Source: Phoronis australis
Taxonomy: Eukaryota; Phoronida; Phoronidae
Assembly: GCA_002633005.1 (NCBI GenBank)
Contig: NMRA01000074.1
Coordinates: 4,631 to 68,630, forward strand
Length of the DNA: 64,000 nt
Reading direction: 5' to 3'
The notes under the pieces are model-generated. The model saw nothing but the letters and a program-made list of their open reading frames with translations, made no database searches and had not been told where the DNA came from. Below, piece by piece: positions 58,670 to 64,000 of the stretch; within the stretch, counting starts at the first letter, position 1; every line of letters begins with the position of its first letter. The translations under genes were made by a program, and so were the position numbers.

Positions 58670-60775
58670 CTAGAACGAGCATGGAAAGTTCATTAATTTC
58701 ACACAAACCGATATCATGGCTAGTGTAACTCTTCAATTATTTCGCACAAAATTAATGGCCACAATTTTCAAATGCTATAAATAATTACAAAACAGCAAGT
58801 GTAGTTTTTCAACAACTACACGCAAAAAATAAGGTAGAATTTATTTGATGTTTAGTTTTGTAAAAAGTTGAAAGTATAAAATATCAGTGCTTCCTCACTT
58901 TGTATGTGAAATAAGTAAAAAGTTACCCCATTCTAATAAAGCCAAGCTAAACATGCATGACAACAACAAACAGGTGTAACATATTTTGTGGATTTTTCTA
59001 TTTAGGGGTTTAGCAAACGATCATATATTTGAACCATTCAGCTACTAGTGATGGATCTACAATCTACATGTAACTGCATTTCAGTTAAACTAAACATAAA
59101 ACTCACAGTTGTAACCTGCTTGTTCACAACATAAAAGTTCACATGGAGGGCTAATAACATGCAGCCTCTGTAGTGATGGGGTGCGACACTGGCGTATGAA
59201 GGTGGGGAAAATTTGAACTCGTCCAACCACCTCCACTAACTTTTCATTCCTAGGAGCCTGATATGCTAGACTCCCTATCATCGACAAAGAGTTTCTTGTT
59301 TGGTCAGACAACATCCAAAAACTCGATTCAATTTGATCTACCTTGCCACGTTTAAGCAATGTGTATTATACCCATGGCAAGTAAAAAAGATGTGAATGTT
59401 GCCACAATTGCCTGTTAGTCCAAAAGTAATTACAGTGCATCAAACATTTCAAGCACCAATGATGTGGACGTGCTCCAAAATTGTTCCTTGAACTACAAAC
59501 TCATAACTAAATACACATGAACTACTTAATAATTTACAACATTTACATATGTGTGGTAAAGTGAACTTCTCTGTTGTGTGGTTCTGTCAAGCTTTTATGA
59601 GTAACAGTCAACCAACAGTAAAACAGCAAAACCAGTAAATGAACAATCCATAACAGGGCAAATTGTTATGTATGTCTTTCTATTTTAGTGTTGTAATAAT
59701 TTAAATTGCAGACCGCAAGGTCTAAAATATATTGTACTGGAATTGAAATGTGGAAGTTACATTCAGGCAGAACTATGACTAGAAAAAGTCCAATTCTGTT
59801 CCCTTTATTCTCATACAAAAGACACTGGCTGCGAAAGTAACTGTTAATTTATGATTTCTGCTTCTGTTACGGCGAGGATCATTTCAAAATACGAGTCAGA
59901 AAATGAGATGAGACACACGAGGCATCTCACCACTTGTAAGATTTACCAAGTAACAGGTCAAAGAAATTTTCTACTTTAATAACAGATTTCATCCTCACTT
60001 TCAAACGGAAAAATTACCTCACAAATTCTTTAAAATGTCAAAGTAATTATTACTTTTTGGTTTGAATATGAAGTCTGCCGTAAAACAAGCACCATCTCAA
60101 TGAAGTTATTTACTGAAGTTTCTATTTTGTTGAGCACAAACACAACCTGCATGGAAAGCAAGTGTCCCGAAGCAATGTATGAAGTCGTTCATTTTCGTTG
60201 GCGAGTCTAGTTAGTTCTTGGTCTTTTTCCTTCACTGTTTCCTCCAACTGTGCAAGCCTGAGCAGAATGATTGTGTCATAAGAGTAGAAGATAAAATAAA
60301 AAGACAATCGCAGCCACTTACTGAATAAGAAAACTAGGTCACAGTAAAACTGCCATAATCTGGAACCAACTGGTCTGAGAGAATTTGTCTGAGTACAGCA
60401 AAGCTGGCTTATTTGAAGTGCAGGACTAGAACAACCATACCACAGGACTTCTTATGAGTTAAGCAAAAATCCGCCATATGCATGTCTGACTTATGCAAGT
60501 TACGTGCATTAGAAACTACTAAGATGCATTCAACAGTTTAAAATTTAAAATTAGGTCATCATTTTCGTAAATCTGTACATATGAAAACTGTCCCAATGTC
60601 TTTATCTCACATCCCAAACGCACACGAGAAAGGTCGTTTCTACTTTTTCAAACGGAAACCCAACCTGTATGCCAAGCAAGTGTCCTGGACCAATGTACAC
60701 AGTCGTTCATTTTCTTTGGTCAACTGGGCTATTTCCTGATCTTTATCCTTCAATGATGTTTCCAACTGTGCAAGC
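57178..60775 (-). CDS. C2H2 zinc-finger protein with duplicated coiled-coil exons (5' partial)
   Basis: Join of 60775-60665, 60257-60147 and 58669-57178 (minus strand). Two 111-nt exons each encode a charged heptad helix (LAQLETSLKDKDQEIAQL and LAQLEETVKEKDQELTRL). Both continue with ENERL and DTC and have phase 2 at both ends. The last exon (496 residues) has a low-complexity acidic region, a CNMCKKTYTREKR half-finger, then ten tandem C2H2 fingers at about 58030-57200 with HTGERP-like linkers (HTGERPF, HSGEKKY). Ten canonical fingers imply a nuclear DNA-binding regulator; the coiled coil probably mediates dimerisation. The first exon with the start codon was not found; it may lie beyond 60775 or outside the window. 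Confidence 0.85.
60147..60257 (-). CDS. Zinc-finger gene, coiled-coil exon b
   Basis: Acceptor TCTGCTCAG|GCTTG, donor TGCAG|GTTGTG (GT present, otherwise weak). 36 codons ending DTCFPC, phase 2 on both sides. Confidence 0.7.
60665..60775 (-). CDS. Zinc-finger gene, coiled-coil exon a
   Basis: Acceptor CTTTAAG|GCTTG, donor TACAG|GTTGGG. Same length and phase as exon b, about 60% identical in protein; clearly a tandem exon duplication. Confidence 0.7.
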
Positions 60776-61084
60776 CTTAAAGGAAGAATAAAACAATCAC
60801 AGTTACACACAACTGACACAGGAACAGCAATATTAGATTAAATTTAGAAATTATTCATTTGAATAAACTAATGATATCAACCACTTAGCAGATCGCTCTT
60901 TAAGTAATGTAAGACAAAACCAAAGTGTTGCATGTCAAGAGGCCACTCACTGGTTTACAGCAAACAATATTGCAGCAAATAATGAAAAAGTCCATCATCT
61001 TTTCCAAAAATGGCATAAACGATGCTGAATTATATTACAGGTTGATGATTACAAGAATTACATGATCTTCACCTTCATTATTCT

Positions 61085-61255
61085 ACAACCATTGTGGCCA
61101 TTATCTGCCAGAAAGCCTCCAAACAAGTTACCACGTGGATATTATCTGTCAGAGGTCTCCAGACAGGTAAACACATGGAAATAAATCTGTCTCAAGGTCT
61201 TCAGTAACCATGTGGACATTACCTGTCAGAAGGATTCCAGACAGGTAAATATGCT
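61085..61255 (+). repeat. Short tandem repeat, unit about 40-50 bp
   Basis: Four degenerate units of the form GTGGACATTATCTGTCAGAA followed by GnnTCCAGACAGGTAA. Confidence 0.6.
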
Positions 61256-61660
61256 TTTTAGGGTCCGACATCTGCTAGACATCGACAGCATATTAAAATT
61301 ATACCATCCTTTTATAGGTTCATATTTCAATCACTGTCCTCTTGTCTGGCACCTAAGTAATTTACAGAAGAGCAAACAGATAGAAAAAATCCAGTATCGA
61401 GCTTTTAGATTCGTATTTAATGACTCTGAATCATCTTGCTCTGACTTGTTAAGAAGGGTAGACTCACTTTCCCTTGTCAGTTGTACAGTCAAGTCTTTGG
61501 CGATTGAAGTGTTTAAACATGCTTCACATATTGGACCCTGTCCACTGTTGCACAAGTTTGCATTCAAACAATCACACTGCAATTTTCGTTCAGAAAAAAT
61601 GTTAAGTGTCAAAAGATTCTACAGCTTATCGTATGGTTTCAATGCCATTTTCTAACAAGG
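61212..61660 (+). mobile_element. 3' fragment of a CR1/L2-type retrotransposon ORF
   Basis: The plus frame reads LYHPFIGSYFNHCPLVWHLS, then KIQYRAFRFVFNDSESSCSDLL and HIGPCPLLHKFAFKQSHCNF. This is the typical RT C-terminal region (YxxFIxSxFxYCPLVW, IQxRALRxVFND) of elements lacking RNase H. Only this end is present, and it stops after SYGFNAIF. Confidence 0.8.
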
Positions 61661-62339
61661 TGCATTACTTATTTTTTTTGAACTGTTGATTTGCCTGATT
61701 ACTTTTTACATGATGTATTTTTACTTCATTATTTTCGCAGCCGACTGAGCACCCCATTGGCTAATAATAGTATTGTCCGATTATGGAGTAAGTGCTTTGT
61801 ACAGGTATCAAATTCTGGGACATTTTAAATGACTCATGGAGAGTAAATCTTGACAAAATCCCGTGCATTCCATAAAAATACAGGGCAAACTGGCGGAGTG
61901 TTGCTTTTCTCCCAACAAACTTGCCCTATTGAACGCCCGCCTACTTGTAGGAATGCCTTTTTTAGTTCTAAGAGATGACGAGCACTGACCAAGATATGTA
62001 AAAAACCAATCATGCTTAGGATCATGGCCCCACTGTATTGTGTGTACTACTCCACTTCAAGCTGTCAAAGTCCGTTACTTCAATTCGACAACTTATATTT
62101 TAACTGATGCTTGAAGTCCGACTTTAGTGTAGCTCCGTGAGGGTAAAGTCGGTCCACCATGCAGTAAGCAACCACTCCTGACTTTTCAAAAATTTTGATT
62201 TTAACTGTCCATGCTCGGCTTACCACCCACCCTGTTTTTTTAGATTCCCAATTAAAGCACAATGGGCAGTAACCCAGACAAGTGCAGTACCTTTAATGTG
62301 TAGAGGGCCACCTTAGGAGGCCACCGATGTCCTTAATTC

Positions 62340-62572
62340 CTTCCAACTCAAAGAAATACTCCCATAATCAAACTTTTTTCTTCGTGTAGTCCTTCGTTCA
62401 GTTGCCCAAATCAGCCACTGGCCATTTTTACACTGCACACACCTATTTTTATTGTGCCTGGCAGGAGTGTGTGCAGAGTTAAAAATGGTCAGTTGCCAAT
62501 TTGGGCAACTGAACGAAAGACTACTCAAAGAAAAAGTTTGATTACGGGAGTATTTCTTCGAATTTGAAAGAA
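62340..62572. repeat. 233-bp near-perfect foldback
   Basis: Arms 62340-62450 and 62459-62572 are inverted copies: AAATACTCCCATAATCAAAC against GTTTGATTACGGGAGTATTT, and CGTTCAGTTGCCCAAAT against ATTTGGGCAACTGAACG. The spacer is only about 8 bp. Confidence 0.75.
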
Positions 62573-62659
62573 TTATAGACATTGACAGCCTCCTACTAAC
62601 TCTCTAACTCTCTGTGCACAAAGGTACTATTAACCACAGGCGTCCTCAGTTTCTGATAT

Positions 62660-63232
62660 AACACTACAAGGTATGACATGGGTGCTTCACTTCAGCCGTC
62701 CATATCAAACACAAAACTCAATAAATTTACACAAAATAAGGGTTCAACAAACCATTAGCAATTGTTCTTTCTTCTAATACCTGCTCCAGCGAGTTCACAA
62801 CAAATTCGTGGTCAAAGCACAAAAATCTTCCCAGAAAGCCCATTCGTACTAACTACTTTGTCACACGGAAATTGCTGATTTGTCACGGAATGTCACGACA
62901 TCAATAACTCCACAATATTTCGTAACCTTCTGTGATGAACCGGCAATTGCCGTCTATCCGTAACTTATCAGATAATTCTGTACCATACTTGACCTTGAAG
63001 TAACCCGCGCGTATCGAAGTAGTTAGTACGTATAGGCTTTTTGGGACGATTTTTGTGCTTTGACCGCAAATTTGTTGCGAACTCGCTGGAACTCTGTAAA
63101 TGTTATTAGAAGAAAGAATAATTGATCCTGGTTTGTTGAACCCGTTTTGTGTAAATTTGTTGAGTTTTATGTTTGATATGGACAGCTGAAGTGAAGCACC
63201 TGAGGAATTTCTAGTCCCGAGTGTCATACCTT
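62660..63232. mobile_element. ~570-bp element with ~190-bp terminal inverted repeats
   Basis: The left end AAGGTATGACATGGGTGCTTC and the right end (inverse of AAAGGTATGACACTCGG...) match, and similarity runs through GTGCTTCACTTCAGC, TCAACAAACC, TTCTTTCTTCTAATA and GGTCAAAGCACAAAAATC. No coding frame. Confidence 0.65.
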
Positions 63233-63237
63233 TTAGT

Positions 63238-63263
63238 ACATATATATATATATATATATATAT
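63238..63263. repeat. (TA)n microsatellite
   Basis: About twelve TA dinucleotides. Confidence 0.9.
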
Positions 63264-64000
63264 GTATACATATTAGGGACGTGACAAAAAATTTTTTTTC
63301 AAAACTTATCATTAATTTTGATGCCATTATAAAGCTCTCATCAAGAGCTTTCCAAAAATATCTTTTTTACATTTGTACCTAAAATACTTCCAGAGATATT
63401 GCATTGTAATTATCGCTTTTGAAGCTACTAATTCTCTTATTGTTTTAGCCCAAAACATGACGCATTATATTAGTATTTTTTACAACATATAATCATAACT
63501 TCGCCAGTTCTCAACCAATTTAAATGAAACTTTTTTTGTTTGAAAGATAATAATGTTTAGAATCTGGTTTGATAAACACCAAAACAATTCTCGACTGAAA
63601 TGATTAACTGATTGTAATTACGTTAATTAGTCAAGAGAAAATTCTCGCATTTCTTTCTCTAGATGTAACACTAATAGAATTCTAAAGCTACGGGAGCTTA
63701 ATTAAGAGTAACAATACATAAAAATACAACCTTTTTGTTAATTATACGCAGAAAATAAGTATTAATCAGTAATCAACTAATTACCAAAACGGACTTGAAT
63801 AACCATAGTATCATCTTTATTGTAAGTACATGAACACTTTCTATAACAAGAGCAATGTGGAACTGAAAAGCAAGTGAGCACACCACCCTTCATCACGATT
63901 CTAAACGTAGTTTGGAGCAGAGCGATGTGGGCAATGTATGAGACATTGTGTGATACCCAACAAAGCACAGACACTTCAAAGACTGATGCATGCAGTAGAA
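63264..64000. other. Unassigned AT-rich end of window
   Basis: A minus-strand frame at 63777-63974 contains CFSVPHCSCYRKCSCTYNKD, a cysteine cluster that may belong to a repeat. No splice support. Confidence 0.3.

Overview
The window is eukaryotic nuclear DNA: short exons with GT-AG introns and consistent phases, TATA boxes in front of signal-peptide exons, AATAAA signals, several non-LTR retrotransposon relics and many short inverted-repeat elements. The gene content (WAP, antistasin and related cysteine-rich secreted proteins, a C2H2 zinc-finger gene) and the repeat style point to a marine invertebrate, most likely a cnidarian such as a stony coral. The clade is an inference. Long single-frame ORFs are nearly all shadows or repeats; the genes had to be assembled by hand from exon phases.

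Layout. 1-2090 has no secure gene. 2092-4260 (-) is a decayed endonuclease plus RT retrotransposon with a 234-bp insertion. 4261-11690 is mostly featureless apart from small hairpin repeats and a transposon-derived Cys-rich relic near 10.5-10.9 kb. 11797-20677 (-) is a four-exon secreted gene with an antistasin domain (gene 2). 23910-30766 (-) is its larger relative, a complete five-exon WAP plus antistasin gene of 154 residues (gene 1). 30.8-36.4 kb is intergenic with one 1.3-kb element flanked by TTAA. 36.46-39.8 kb (+) is an RNase H-bearing retrotransposon into which a TTAA-flanked DNA transposon and a MITE have inserted. 42939-43505 (+) is the 3' end of a further secreted Cys-rich gene, abutting a foldback element. 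46.0-47.0 kb is a large inverted repeat. 47227-52043 (+) is a four-exon secreted cysteine-rich peptide gene. 53053-54205 (-) is a two-exon small secreted-protein gene. 53.2-57.1 kb is rich in degenerate tandem repeats, including a minisatellite. 57178-60775 (-) is a zinc-finger gene with ten C2H2 fingers, preceded by a duplicated coiled-coil exon; its 5' end was not found. 61-64 kb holds retrotransposon and inverted-repeat remnants.

The main result is a cluster of small secreted cysteine-rich genes (two clear paralogues, plus at least three unrelated ones) in about 42 kb. Introns joining the modules are mostly phase 1 or phase 2, which suits exon shuffling. WAP and antistasin domains are usually extracellular protease inhibitors, so genes 1 and 2 probably encode secreted inhibitors or matrix/mucus proteins. 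The other three match no family I recognise.
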